From: an uncultured Sphaerochaeta sp.
GTDB taxonomy: Bacteria > Spirochaetota > Spirochaetia > Sphaerochaetales > Sphaerochaetaceae
DNA length: 64,000 nt
Assembly (NCBI RefSeq): GCF_963676285.1
Contig: NZ_OY781063.1
Location: 248,001 to 312,000 of the forward strand
Direction: 5' to 3'
In this document: positions 8,293 through 16,732 of the stretch, in pieces
How the letters are laid out: the number at the start of each line of letters is the position of its first letter
Numbering within the stretch: position 1 is the first letter of the stretch
Translations under genes and position numbers: made by a program
Notes under the pieces: model-generated
What the model was told of the DNA's origin: nothing
The model's input: the letters and a program-made list of their open reading frames with translations, nothing else
The model's database searches: none

Positions 8293-9680
8293 GTGGAATA
8301 GCTGCCATCCTTATGAAATATCTCATAGGATTGGTTGGAATAACCATCGTAGTGGTCATCCATGAAATCGGTCATCTGGTTACCGCAAAACTCAATGGGA
8401 TAGACGTCGAGGTGTTCTCATTCGGTCTTGGCCCCAAGCTCCTTGCTACCCAGCACAAAGGCACTGAATACCGGATAAGCCTATTCCCATTGGGTGGGTA
8501 TTGCCGGCTCAAGGGGTCTGATGACTTGAGCCAGGCACTGATCCACAAACAGAAATATTTCATGCACACTGAGGAAGGGTCGCTCTTCTCTGCCCACCCG
8601 GCACGAAGGGTCCTTACCTATCTCAGTGGACCAATCGCCAACCTTCTTTTTGCTGCCCTCCTGTATGCCATACTTGGCAGCCTGCCAACACAGGTCATCA
8701 CCAATGAGGCAGTGGTTGCCACCACTTCTGAATACCCTTCCCTATTCGATAACCAGGAAAGCGCAGCCTATGAGGCCGGGATACGAAAAGGTGATAAGAT
8801 CGTCGCCCTGGGTGGAGTGCCCGTTTCCGACTGGCAGGATCTTGAGACACTGCTCGTAGGAAGCCAGGGAATTGAGCAATTCAATATCCTACGAGAAGGA
8901 AGAACCATCAATATCGAGGTACAGGGAACCCCAAAACCTGATGGCGGGTTCCGTTATGGATTGACCCCGATACAGAAGCTGGAGGTAGGATCAGTACGCT
9001 ATGGTAGCCCTGCCTACAGCGAAGGTTTACAAGAAGGAGATGTAATAGTTTCTGTTGAAGATATCCCTGTCATGAACCAACTCGATCTGCTTACCGTATT
9101 GGACAACCATACAGGGGATGAGATTTCATTCACTGTTGTTGACACAAACGGTAAGGAAAGGGATTTACACTTCATACCAGGCAGCAATGAGAGAGGAGCA
9201 ATCGTTCTTGGGTTCTCACTCGCTGTAGAGACTAAAGAGGGCGTAAAGGAGCGCTTCAGTATCATAGGGGGGATTCGAAAGGGGTGGAATGTTGCAGAAG
9301 AGACCATTGCATCACTGCGCAATTTGATCTCGAGAAGAGATGCAGACCTACGCTCGGAAGTTACGGGCATGGCCCGTTCCGCTCTGATGATCGGCGATAT
9401 CACCACCCTCGGGTTTGAGAGCAGCACAGTAAGTGGTATACGAGGATTGTTGTATCTCATGGGAGTGGTTTCCATCTCCCTTGCAGTGGTCAATCTACTC
9501 CCTATCCCTGCCTTCGATGGTGGACAGGTTATCATTGCTGGACTGGAGTGGATAACCGGAAAACAGATGAAACCAAGAACCTACTATCATCTCCAGCTCA
9601 TGGGAGTTGCCTTTGTCATTGTACTATTCTTGATTTTAACGCTTGCTGATGTGAGGCATCTCCTTGCCCTTAGGCGTTAG
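8289..9680 (+). CDS. rseP: RseP-type site-2 metalloprotease
   Basis: This intramembrane zinc protease cleaves membrane-bound anti-sigma factors or leftover signal peptides. The 463-residue protein has HEIGH in its first membrane helix (about residue 28) and NLLPIPAFDGGQV near residue 400, which supplies the third zinc ligand. Two PDZ domains lie between (roughly 150-220 and 240-310), as in E. coli RseP. ATG 8289 overlaps the dxr stop by 4 bases. Its last 11 bases overlap the oppositely oriented dnaB. Confidence 0.95.
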   Translation: MSGIAAILMKYLIGLVGITIVVVIHEIGHLVTAKLNGIDVEVFSFGLGPKLLATQHKGTEYRISLFPLGGYCRLKGSDDLSQALIHKQKYFMHTEEGSLFSAHPARRVLTYLSGPIANLLFAALLYAILGSLPTQVITNEAVVATTSEYPSLFDNQESAAYEAGIRKGDKIVALGGVPVSDWQDLETLLVGSQGIEQFNILREGRTINIEVQGTPKPDGGFRYGLTPIQKLEVGSVRYGSPAYSEGLQEGDVIVSVEDIPVMNQLDLLTVLDNHTGDEISFTVVDTNGKERDLHFIPGSNERGAIVLGFSLAVETKEGVKERFSIIGGIRKGWNVAEETIASLRNLISRRDADLRSEVTGMARSALMIGDITTLGFESSTVSGIRGLLYLMGVVSISLAVVNLLPIPAFDGGQVIIAGLEWITGKQMKPRTYYHLQLMGVAFVIVLFLILTLADVRHLLALRR

Positions 9681-11055
9681 GATTGTTCCCGGCCACATAT
9701 TTGTGGCTGAACTCCATCTCCTCAAAACGGACTATATTGCTTACAAAGGCTAGTGAGAACACACCAGTCTCACCATTCCTGTTCTTTGCCATGATGATCT
9801 TCGTTTCCTGGATGTTGTTCTTCTGGCGCTCTTCCTCACTATCGGTACGGTTCTTGCCGACCTCACGGTGAAGGAGGATGACGACGTCGGCATCCTGTTC
9901 GATGGATCCACTCTCTCTCAGGTCACTGAGCTTTGGCTCAACACCATCCGCCTGACGCCCTACCTGACTGAGACAGACAATGGGGATATCCAGCTCTCGG
10001 GCAAGCTGCTTCAGGTTTCTGCTGATGATGGATATCTGTTCATGGCGTGGAATACGGGCATCTGCCTGGGCATCGATCAAGCCGATATAGTCGACAAAGA
10101 GAATCTGAACATCATGTTCCAACTTCATTCTTCGCGCTTGTGCCCTAAGCTCCATGAGCTTCATGTTTGGGGTATCCTGGATATAGAGCTCTGATTCATA
10201 GAGCAATCCTGATGCATCAACTATGGCGCTCATTTCACTGTTTTTCAGTGTAGCCTTACGGATATGGGAGAAATCGACACGACTATGCCCGGTAAGCAAA
10301 CGTTCCATCAAGCTTGCTGCACTCATTTCCAAGGAGAAGAATCCTACACGGTATTTCAGCTTGGTAATCATGTTCAGTGTCATGGAAAGTGCAAAGGCCG
10401 TTTTTCCTATGGAAGGTCGTGCTCCCACGATGACAAGTTCTTGTTTCTTGAATCCACCGGTTATGGAGTCCAGAGAAGTATATCCACTATCAAGCCCGTT
10501 CTTGGTCCCGTGGGTGCTACGATACTCAATATCACTGATGGTTTGGGTGATCAGGTCCTTGATAGACTGGTATGCATCACTGCCAGCTGTCTCATTATTC
10601 AGCTTGGAGAGGGTTTGCTCTCCCTCGTCAATGACCTGCTGGATTTCCTGTGACTCATCAAAGGCATTATCCTTGAGCTTTGAGGCGAACAATAAAAGCT
10701 TACGTCTCTGGCTCAGCGCCTTCAGAATCTTCGCATAGTAGGCAGCATTTGTTGTGGTAGGAACATCACTGGTAAGAGTGGAAATATATGAGAGACCGCC
10801 ACACTGGTCTACCTGATTTTGACGCTTCAGATATGAACTGAGGGTAATCAGGTCCAGTGCTTCGGTACTCTCTTGCCTGAATGAAAGGATGGCGGCGAAC
10901 AATTGCTGGTGGGCGACTTTATAAAAGTCATCCTTGCTCAAGAAATCGGTCACTTCTACAAGGACCTTCTCATTGAGCAAGATCGCCCCAAGTACTGCGC
11001 GTTCTGCCTCTTCGTTCTGAGGAGGAACGCGCCCAAGCATATTATTCGATGCCAT
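9670..11055 (-). CDS. dnaB: Replicative DNA helicase
   Basis: DnaB is the ring-shaped 5'-3' helicase at the fork. The 461-residue protein begins with the N-terminal collar (PPQNEEAERAVLGAILLN) and has the RecA-like core with Walker A GARPSIGKTAFALSM, Walker B ILFVDYIGLI and the LSQVGRQADGVEPKLSDLRESGSIEQDAD region. There is no intein and the length is normal. It is the last gene of the rpsF operon and starts 5 bases after the rplI stop. Confidence 0.97.
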   Translation of the reverse strand: MASNNMLGRVPPQNEEAERAVLGAILLNEKVLVEVTDFLSKDDFYKVAHQQLFAAILSFRQESTEALDLITLSSYLKRQNQVDQCGGLSYISTLTSDVPTTTNAAYYAKILKALSQRRKLLLFASKLKDNAFDESQEIQQVIDEGEQTLSKLNNETAGSDAYQSIKDLITQTISDIEYRSTHGTKNGLDSGYTSLDSITGGFKKQELVIVGARPSIGKTAFALSMTLNMITKLKYRVGFFSLEMSAASLMERLLTGHSRVDFSHIRKATLKNSEMSAIVDASGLLYESELYIQDTPNMKLMELRAQARRMKLEHDVQILFVDYIGLIDAQADARIPRHEQISIISRNLKQLARELDIPIVCLSQVGRQADGVEPKLSDLRESGSIEQDADVVILLHREVGKNRTDSEEERQKNNIQETKIIMAKNRNGETGVFSLAFVSNIVRFEEMEFSHKYVAGNNPNA

Positions 11056-11060
11056 ATCTC

Positions 11061-11687
11061 TTACTCTTCTACTTTCTCGGCTTCAGCCTCTTCACTACCA
11101 GCTTCTTCTGCGGGTGCTTCTGCAGCCGCAGCTTCCTCAGCAGCCTTGGCAGCCTTGGCCTCTTGTGCAGCCTTGACAGCTTCAGCCTTATCAGCCTCAG
11201 CCTTTGCCTTGGCTTCTTCTGCCTGACGTCTCTTCAAGGCATTTTCACTTTCAACAACAAGCTTGACCTCTGCACTTTCGTCCTCATACAAGCGGACACG
11301 TACAGAATAGGTACCAACCATCTTGATGGAGTGAGTGGCAACCTCAATCTTCTTGCGTTCAACTTCGATACCCTGCTTCGCAAGTGCTTCCTGCACCATA
11401 GCAGACGTGACAGAACCAAACAACTTGCCACTCTCACCTGCTGAAACAACCATGGTAATCTCAACATTATCAAGCTTCTCTTTCATGCTTGCACTTGCAG
11501 CGCGCTTCTCTTCCTTACGCTTTTCGATAGCTGCGGCACGGCTTGCAAAAATGGCCTGGTTGGTTCTATTGAACATAACAGCCATATTGTTTGGAAGCAG
11601 AAAGTTACGGGCATAGCCGTTCTTTACCACTACAACGTCTCCCTCTTCACCGAGGTTGACTACATCCTGATTCAGAATAATTTTCAT
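11061..11687 (-). CDS. rplI: 50S ribosomal protein L9 with an extended Ala/Glu tail
   Basis: L9 is the elongated protein at the base of the L1 stalk. ATG 11687 is chosen because AAGGAG lies 8 bases upstream; GTG 11696 overlaps that site. The N-terminal domain (MKIILNQDVVNLGEEGDVVVVKNGYARNFLLP) is canonical. Most L9 proteins have about 150 residues; this has 208, because a tail of about 60 residues made nearly only of Ala, Glu and Lys follows the globular C-terminal domain. Acidic S2 has a similar unusual tail. Confidence 0.96.
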   Translation of the reverse strand: MKIILNQDVVNLGEEGDVVVVKNGYARNFLLPNNMAVMFNRTNQAIFASRAAAIEKRKEEKRAASASMKEKLDNVEITMVVSAGESGKLFGSVTSAMVQEALAKQGIEVERKKIEVATHSIKMVGTYSVRVRLYEDESAEVKLVVESENALKRRQAEEAKAKAEADKAEAVKAAQEAKAAKAAEEAAAAEAPAEEAGSEEAEAEKVEE

Positions 11688-11699
11688 AGGATACACTCC

Positions 11700-12668
11700 T
11701 TACTCATTACGTCTATACATAATCCAAGTCTCCGTTACCCCTAACAAGGGAAGAACAAAGACAACCAGTACATTCACCCCAGGTATCAAGAACGCCAAGA
11801 GGAACAGTGTGGAAAACAAGCGGGTCGTATTTACAGCAATGCCTTTTCGCAATACTACATGTACTACGATTGCCATTCCTTGAACTGCATACAGCACACT
11901 ACTTGCCAGTGCTGCTTGCAAAGCAAGTGCCCTATACAGGTAGGTTGCTTTTGCCAGGATCAATAGGAGGACCAATGTCCAGGAACCGAGAAACACCCAG
12001 AGGGTGACTTCCGGTACCTTCCAACGGGAAACCCGTACATTGAAGGAACCATCGAACCGGGCTTGGTAGCTCATTGCCATGAAGGACGTGAACCCAACCA
12101 ATACCATACAGAGCGGAGCCAACATGGCCCCTATTGCCATTACCGACATCCGGTACAAACCTTCCAATGCAACACCAGGTGTTTCAAGGGATGGTTGTGT
12201 TCCACCAGTTGTCCCACCGAGGAGCGTACGAAAGGTCTCAAACATTGCTGAGTCTACCCTACTGAGCGCCTCGTTAGGTCTCGTAAACCAAATAACCACC
12301 ACAACCGAAGCAACAATCCCAAACATGGATGATGCCAGGTAGCGATAGAATGTACGCCTGTCATCCAGCACAATCCATACTGCACTGGCTACCAAGAGCA
12401 CAATCGGGATGAACATTCCAATCACAAGCAACAGGCGTCCTTCGGGACTACTTAAGGCCCCTTCTGCCTTGAAAAACTCAGTAATCACCAACAAGGCAGC
12501 TACCAAGCCTACAGGAAACAACGCCTCCTTCCGATTGGAAAACTTCGGTGCAAGAACCATCAACGGGATGGTGAAGAGCAGGTTTCCGATCAACAAGCGG
12601 GAAAGCGCGTAGCTTACCACTGTCAGGAACAATACCTGTTTCAACATCTTTGTATCTAACTGGTTCAT
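11700..12668 (-). CDS. DUF2232/YybS-like membrane protein
   Basis: A 322-residue integral membrane protein with about eight hydrophobic segments, no obvious catalytic motif and short polar loops. A similar gene of the DUF2232 (YybS) family sits between rpsR and rplI in many bacteria, so position supports the call as much as sequence; its function is unknown. I use ATG 12668; the frame is open to 12680 (GTG/TTG) without a clear ribosome site. It is in one operon with its neighbours (15 bases to rpsR, 12 to rplI start). Confidence 0.75.
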   Translation of the reverse strand: MNQLDTKMLKQVLFLTVVSYALSRLLIGNLLFTIPLMVLAPKFSNRKEALFPVGLVAALLVITEFFKAEGALSSPEGRLLLVIGMFIPIVLLVASAVWIVLDDRRTFYRYLASSMFGIVASVVVVIWFTRPNEALSRVDSAMFETFRTLLGGTTGGTQPSLETPGVALEGLYRMSVMAIGAMLAPLCMVLVGFTSFMAMSYQARFDGSFNVRVSRWKVPEVTLWVFLGSWTLVLLLILAKATYLYRALALQAALASSVLYAVQGMAIVVHVVLRKGIAVNTTRLFSTLFLLAFLIPGVNVLVVFVLPLLGVTETWIMYRRNE

Positions 12669-12683
12669 GGCACCCAACACAAG

Positions 12684-12968
12684 TTACTTCTTCTCAAACG
12701 GAAGGTACGCAAGTACACGTGCCTTCTTGATCTCAGTAGTAACAGCCCTCTGGTGCTTTGCACAGCAACCGGTGATACGGGCAGGAAGAATCTTGCCACG
12801 CTCGGTTATGTAGCGTCGCAACATATCAGGATTCTTGTAATCGGGAGTAAGGTTCTGGGTACAGAACTTGCAAACTTTTTTTCTGAAACTGGGTTTGCGT
12901 CCGCCCCCTCTTCTATCTCTTCCGTTTCTTCCGTCATTATTCATGGAATCGTTATCGTCATCGCGCAT
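12684..12968 (-). CDS. rpsR: 30S ribosomal protein S18
   Basis: S18 pairs with S6 on the platform of the 30S subunit. The product is 94 residues. The first 28 are a hydrophilic extension rich in Asp, Asn, Arg and Gly that most S18 proteins lack. The body is typical ([21 protein letters not shown]). The pattern VCKFC at about 31-35 and GCCAKH near 68 gives four cysteines, the zinc-binding form of S18. Confidence 0.96.
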   Translation of the reverse strand: MRDDDNDSMNNDGRNGRDRRGGGRKPSFRKKVCKFCTQNLTPDYKNPDMLRRYITERGKILPARITGCCAKHQRAVTTEIKKARVLAYLPFEKK

Positions 12969-13011
12969 TATATGTTTCTCCTTGCAACATCATCTGCCAA
13001 AAGGCAGAGTC

Positions 13012-13497
13012 TTAGAATGGGATCTGGTCATCGTCAAACTGCTCAGGTCCGCCGATATCCAAGGGAGAGGCGGGAGCCTGGGGAGTAGGTCTTGAACCAT
13101 ATGACCCCTGGTTTCTCGTCGGTGGTTGTTCACCCTGACGAGAGGTGTTTCTACCATCTGTAGAACCGGGACTCGAGAGGAGCTGCAACGAATTCACGGC
13201 AATCTCAACCCGACTCCGACTTTGGCCATCCTGTTCCCATCGGTTCTGCCTAAGCTCACCGATAATGGAAACCTGCCTTCCCTTCTCCAGATATTGGTTG
13301 AGGGATTCGGCACTCTTGCCAAACATCGAGCAGTCGAAAAAGTTGGCTTCGTCCTCCCATTTATTGTCACCCGACCTCTTTCTCCGGTTGACTGCTATGG
13401 AAAAACGACAGATTGCCATACCACCATTTGAATAGCGAAGTTCGCTATCTCTGGTAAGACGGCCCACCAATGCGACTACATTCAGGTCATTTGCCAT
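13012..13497 (-). CDS. ssb: Single-stranded DNA-binding protein
   Basis: SSB coats single-stranded DNA during replication and repair. The 161-residue protein has one OB fold (residues 1-110; MANDLNVVALVGRLTRDSEL, FFDCSMFGKSAESL), a Gly/Pro/Gln/Ser-rich linker, and the acidic tip DDDQIPF that binds partner proteins. It sits between rpsF and rpsR as in many bacteria. Confidence 0.97.
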   Translation of the reverse strand: MANDLNVVALVGRLTRDSELRYSNGGMAICRFSIAVNRRKRSGDNKWEDEANFFDCSMFGKSAESLNQYLEKGRQVSIIGELRQNRWEQDGQSRSRVEIAVNSLQLLSSPGSTDGRNTSRQGEQPPTRNQGSYGSRPTPQAPASPLDIGGPEQFDDDQIPF

Positions 13498-13521
13498 GGT
13501 TTTGCTCCCATTCTCTTTTCT

Positions 13522-13803
13522 TTACTTCTCAGGGTTTACGAACAAGAACTTCAAGATGTTCGGGTTCAACAAGAACTTTTGCTCAAAGCCAAGGATGCTA
13601 CTGGGGTCTGCCTTCATTTCGAAGTAGACATAGTGTCCCTTTTCCTGCTTCTTGATATCATAGGCCAAGTATTTTACGCCCATGTCATCCTGCTTGGTAA
13701 TTTCTACGTCAGCAGCTGCAAATGTGCTGGTCACGAATTCCAAACCAGCCTGTGTGTTATCTTCGTTTGCATTGAAAATAACAGTGAACTCATAATTTCT
13801 CAT
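13522..13803 (-). CDS. rpsF: 30S ribosomal protein S6
   Basis: S6 forms a dimer with S18 on the 30S platform. The 93-residue protein has the usual MRNYEFTVIFNANED start and the KQEKGHYVYFEMKAD strand. AAGGAGGAACC precedes the start. It is the first gene of rpsF-ssb-rpsR-DUF2232-rplI-dnaB. A hairpin in its leader may be a feedback site for S6 and S18. Confidence 0.97.
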   Translation of the reverse strand: MRNYEFTVIFNANEDNTQAGLEFVTSTFAAADVEITKQDDMGVKYLAYDIKKQEKGHYVYFEMKADPSSILGFEQKFLLNPNILKFLFVNPEK

Positions 13804-13819
13804 GGTTCCTCCTTACGGA

Positions 13820-13850
13820 CTTTATGATCCGCCCTCAAGAGCGGATAAAG
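13820..13850 (-). promoter_or_regulatory. rpsF leader hairpin, candidate S6:S18 autoregulatory site
   Basis: In the rpsF leader RNA, CTTTAT pairs with ATAAAG, enclosing CCGC...GCGG, with an unpaired AUC on the 3' side. A CCG follows 1 base after the hairpin, just before AAGGAGG. Many bacteria control rpsF with a hairpin bound by S6:S18 through a CCG; whether this hairpin fits that model has not been tested. Confidence 0.4.
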
Positions 13851-13940
13851 AGGTGTCTGCATACCCTACCATACATTGTATGGATTGGTCAACAAATCTC
13901 ATTCTGTCATCAAGCTTTATATCAGCTCACGACTTCCATA

Positions 13941-13970
13941 GAAAAACCGCCGGAGCGACCGACGGTTTTG
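13941..13970 (-). terminator. Terminator of the small basic protein gene
   Basis: On the minus strand ACCGTCGG-TCGCT-CCGGCGGT forms an 8-bp stem (one G-U pair as RNA) followed by TTTTTC. It lies 35 bases after the stop of the gene at 14005-14094 and separates it from rpsF. Confidence 0.7.
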
Positions 13971-14004
13971 TACATTGTACGAAGTATAAGTCTACTTGAA
14001 CAGA

Positions 14005-14094
14005 CTATTTATTCTTATGTCTATTCTTTCTGAGCTTCTTCTTTCTCTTATGAGTAGCAATCTTATGCTTCTTTCTTTTTCTTCCACAAGGCAC
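14005..14094 (-). CDS. 29-residue basic protein, AURKAIP1/COX24-domain type
   Basis: A very short gene with its own signals. GTG 14094 follows AAGGAG by 9 bases; the product begins MPCGRKRKKHKIATHKRKKK and continues LRKNRHKNK, more than half Lys or Arg. Small proteins with the pattern KRKxHKxxTHKRKKxLRKxRHKxK are annotated in spirochaetes and other bacteria as AURKAIP1/COX24-domain proteins, related to mitochondrial small-subunit protein mS38, so a role on the 30S subunit is likely. A promoter (14167-14195) and a terminator (13941-13970) make it a single-gene unit. The family call is from memory. Confidence 0.75.
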   Translation of the reverse strand: MPCGRKRKKHKIATHKRKKKLRKNRHKNK

Positions 14095-14166
14095 TATAGC
14101 GCTCCTTACCAACCGTCTCTATTTTCGGTAGAGCCCGAATACGACTGGTTTTGTAATTACCGGTCT

Positions 14167-14195
14167 ATTATGCAGGGAAGATAAATCAACGTCAA
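14167..14195 (-). promoter_or_regulatory. Promoter of the 29-residue protein gene
   Basis: Minus-strand TTGACG (14190-14195) and CATAAT (14167-14172) are 17 bases apart. The leader would be about 65 bases and contains a small CTCTA...TAGAG hairpin just before the ribosome site. Confidence 0.55.
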
Positions 14196-14261
14196 TAGGG
14201 TACTTGGGAAATTTCTCGTATCCTCTTATGTGAAATTCCTGCGCTTTCAGTTGCGTTTCAC

Positions 14262-14290
14262 TTGCTCTAATTGCACTTTCTTTTTACTAT
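14262..14290 (+). promoter_or_regulatory. murD promoter
   Basis: TTGCTC (14262-14267), 17 bases, TACTAT (14285-14290). A GGGGGTGG ribosome site and the ATG at 14312 follow within 22 bases. Confidence 0.55.
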
Positions 14291-14311
14291 AGAGGCATCC
14301 GGGGGTGGCAC

Positions 14312-15616
14312 ATGAAGGTACTTATCTTCGGCCTTGGAATGCATGGAGGCGGTTTTGCAGCAGCCTCGTATTTCCTTGACCATGGAGATGAAGTAAGAAT
14401 TACAGATCTGAAGGGAACCAGTGATCTCGGTTATGAGATGGAAGATCTCAACCAACGAGGGGCATTGTGCATCTCCGGGCCACATCGAGCAGAAGATTTT
14501 CTGTGGGCTGACATTGTAGTCAAAAACCCAGCCATCCCTCCCAACCACCCAATGCTCAAGTATGCCCGTATGGTAGTTAATGACTTTGCCTGGCTGTTCA
14601 GCTCCCCTTGGTGCGAACAGGTAAAGATCATAGGAATCACAGGAACCAAAGGAAAAACCACAACCAGTGCAGCTGTTGCCCATGTACTGCAGGAGTATGG
14701 GTACGAGGCAATGCAGTGTGGGAATATGGGGATCAGCGGATTCAGCATTCTCAGAGAGTGGGAAAGACGGAATGAGCAAGGAAGAGCACTTCCCGAATTC
14801 CTTGTCTGCGAATTCTCATCTTGGCAAATTCGGGACACGGTACAGGCAATGCACGGACAGCTACCGATGATGGAGCTCTGTGCGCTTACCAACTTCTATC
14901 CTGATCACCTGAACTCCTATGAATCTATAGAGCGCTATCTTGAGGATAAACTGCAACTGTTCACCAGAAACATCAAGATGGCGGTTATTCCTGATGTGAT
15001 GTTGGGCAGGATAAGAACCCAGACCCACTTGGACAAACGACATATCCGTGGAATTGACAGAGCAAGCGCCAAGGTACTTGAGGAACAACCACATCTCAGG
15101 AGTGCCTATGCCATTCTGCTTGCACTGGGTTTCAAATATAAAAGTATTCTTAAGGCCCTGCAAAGCTTCCAAGGGGTTCCTCACCGAATCGAACAGTTGG
15201 GGATGCTTGGCAATATCCTGTTTGTCAATGACAGTGCAGCAACAATTCCCGAGGCAGTGCACTTCTCCTATGCAAAGTTCAGAACCATGGCTGTACACCT
15301 CATCTGCGGAGGTACAGACAAGAATCTCAAAGCTGAAGGGATGCTCGAGGAACTGCTGCATGCAAGCAGTCTCTCCCTGCTCGACGGGAGTTTCACCAGA
15401 GGCAAGCTTATTCCTCTGCTTGAGAAGCACCATATCCCATATTACGGTCCCTTCAAGTCAATGGGAGATGCCCTACAGCAGAGTTATGAGATGGCCCGAG
15501 TGAAGGAACAGGAGTTGCCGAATCTGGTACAAGCAATTCTTCTCTCACCTGGAAGTGCTTCCTTTGAACTGTTCGCAATGAGTTCGACCGTGGAAACCAG
15601 TTCAAGAACTTGGTAG
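14312..15616 (+). CDS. murD: UDP-N-acetylmuramoylalanine--D-glutamate ligase, C-terminus apparently frameshifted
   Basis: MurD adds D-Glu to UDP-MurNAc-L-Ala in the cytoplasm. The protein has a Rossmann-like N-domain (VLIFGLGMHGGGFAAASYFL), the ATP loop GITGTKGKTTTSA, TNFYPDHLNSY, and GVPHRIEQLG plus VNDSAATIPEAV in the C-domain. It ends SPGSASFELFA then MSSTVETSSRTW. One base inserted near 15577 would instead give NEFDRGNQFKNLV, the conserved MurD ending, and stop at 15634-15636. So the last 14 residues look out of frame. This could be a true mutation or a sequence error; MurD is normally essential. Confidence 0.9.
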   Translation: MKVLIFGLGMHGGGFAAASYFLDHGDEVRITDLKGTSDLGYEMEDLNQRGALCISGPHRAEDFLWADIVVKNPAIPPNHPMLKYARMVVNDFAWLFSSPWCEQVKIIGITGTKGKTTTSAAVAHVLQEYGYEAMQCGNMGISGFSILREWERRNEQGRALPEFLVCEFSSWQIRDTVQAMHGQLPMMELCALTNFYPDHLNSYESIERYLEDKLQLFTRNIKMAVIPDVMLGRIRTQTHLDKRHIRGIDRASAKVLEEQPHLRSAYAILLALGFKYKSILKALQSFQGVPHRIEQLGMLGNILFVNDSAATIPEAVHFSYAKFRTMAVHLICGGTDKNLKAEGMLEELLHASSLSLLDGSFTRGKLIPLLEKHHIPYYGPFKSMGDALQQSYEMARVKEQELPNLVQAILLSPGSASFELFAMSSTVETSSRTW

Positions 15617-16651
15617 GGCTTCTGCTTGGCTCTTGATGCTCCTTCTGGAGCGAAACCTGATTGTCTCAAAGAACATATAACAATGCCAGGTTAGCCGATT
15701 GTAGAGATAATCGGTTGAGGGCGAGCGGTAATACGGTTGTCCTCCAAATGAGCGTTTGAATATCTCCAACCCAGCAAGGTGACTTGCCCTACCCTTCGGC
15801 CCAGGGATCCCATACAGGTCATAGACCTCACACTTTCTCTCACAAGCCATTCTGATTGCAAAATCCTGCAGTATATAGGAACAGGAAATACCATCAAATC
15901 GCAATGATGCCCCATAGAGAAAGAGTGCTTCAGACGGACTGAACAGTACAATAATCCCCCCGACAATCTTCTTTCCCTCATAAGCCAATAGAAGCTGAGA
16001 GGTGAACATACGCTCATCAGGGGAAAGCATCATCAAAGAACGAAGATATTTTTTCGACCTGGGACTGAATCCGTCCCTCCTTGCTGTTTCCAAATATACT
16101 TCATACCATTCAAGAAAGGATGTCTCATCCCCCTCATGGACCCGTACCTGAAACACTTGGTCCGCTTTTCTCAGCGCACGCTTGGCCCTCTCCCGGTAGC
16201 CTAGTGTTACAGCGTGATATCCCCACTTGAGATCTATCCTGACAGTACCTTCAGGTTGCACACTCTGCTCCAATGTCCTCAGTCGTTTTGTGAGAAAGGT
16301 CATGACATTCTGATCATTCACCTCTTCAAATGGAAGGTCATAACGGAGTGCAAATACCCCTTTTGGGAGAAGTCTCCGCATCTGTTTGGCCAGATCCTCC
16401 AGGAATACACCCACCTGACTGAGCTTGAGCGATGAAAGCGGGGGCCCAAAAGGGATGTATGCAAGAGAACAGAAAGGAGCCATACGTTTGACGAGCACAA
16501 GCAGTGTAAAAATTGAGCCTTCCATCTCAACAGAGAATGAATAACTCTTCCACCCGGAGCGCTGTTTCACCTCAGCCCAGTAGCTGCTTTGGAACACAGC
16601 TCCGCTCGGCGAGAGCTCTCTGGTTGCTATTCTCTGGATACGCATGGTCAT
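15602..16651 (-). CDS. FemAB/FemX-family aminoacyltransferase
   Basis: FemX-type enzymes transfer an amino acid from aminoacyl-tRNA to the peptide stem of lipid II or its precursors. The 349-residue protein has two GNAT-like halves: the first around residues 15-165 (SSYWAEVKQRSGWKSYSFSV), the second at 170-300 with FLEWYEVYLETARRDGFSPR and YDLYGIPGP. The usual long tRNA-binding coiled coil is absent or very short, as in FemX. GGGAGAGAAG precedes ATG 16651. It ends convergently against murD, overlapping it by 15 bases, fitting a shared role in peptidoglycan. Its substrate cannot be told from sequence. Confidence 0.85.
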   Translation of the reverse strand: MTMRIQRIATRELSPSGAVFQSSYWAEVKQRSGWKSYSFSVEMEGSIFTLLVLVKRMAPFCSLAYIPFGPPLSSLKLSQVGVFLEDLAKQMRRLLPKGVFALRYDLPFEEVNDQNVMTFLTKRLRTLEQSVQPEGTVRIDLKWGYHAVTLGYRERAKRALRKADQVFQVRVHEGDETSFLEWYEVYLETARRDGFSPRSKKYLRSLMMLSPDERMFTSQLLLAYEGKKIVGGIIVLFSPSEALFLYGASLRFDGISCSYILQDFAIRMACERKCEVYDLYGIPGPKGRASHLAGLEIFKRSFGGQPYYRSPSTDYLYNRLTWHCYMFFETIRFRSRRSIKSQAEALPSS

Positions 16652-16673
16652 GCTTCTCTCCCGTTTAAAACAT

Positions 16674-16699
16674 ATTTGGGGGCCAATTGGCCCCCAAAA
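16674..16699 (-). terminator. Palindromic hairpin between metG and the FemAB gene
   Basis: TTGGGGGCC-AATT-GGCCCCCAA (16676-16697) is a perfect palindrome with T/A-rich flanks, 33 bases after the metG stop and 24 bases before the FemAB start. It may end metG transcripts. Confidence 0.6.
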
Positions 16700-16732
16700 T
16701 CCTCATCTACATAAGAAGACTACTGGCAGGGG

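Noticed and set aside
11049..11444. Plus-strand hydrophobic frames opposite rplI
   Set aside because: Produced by the Ala/Glu codon repeats of the L9 tail read in reverse.
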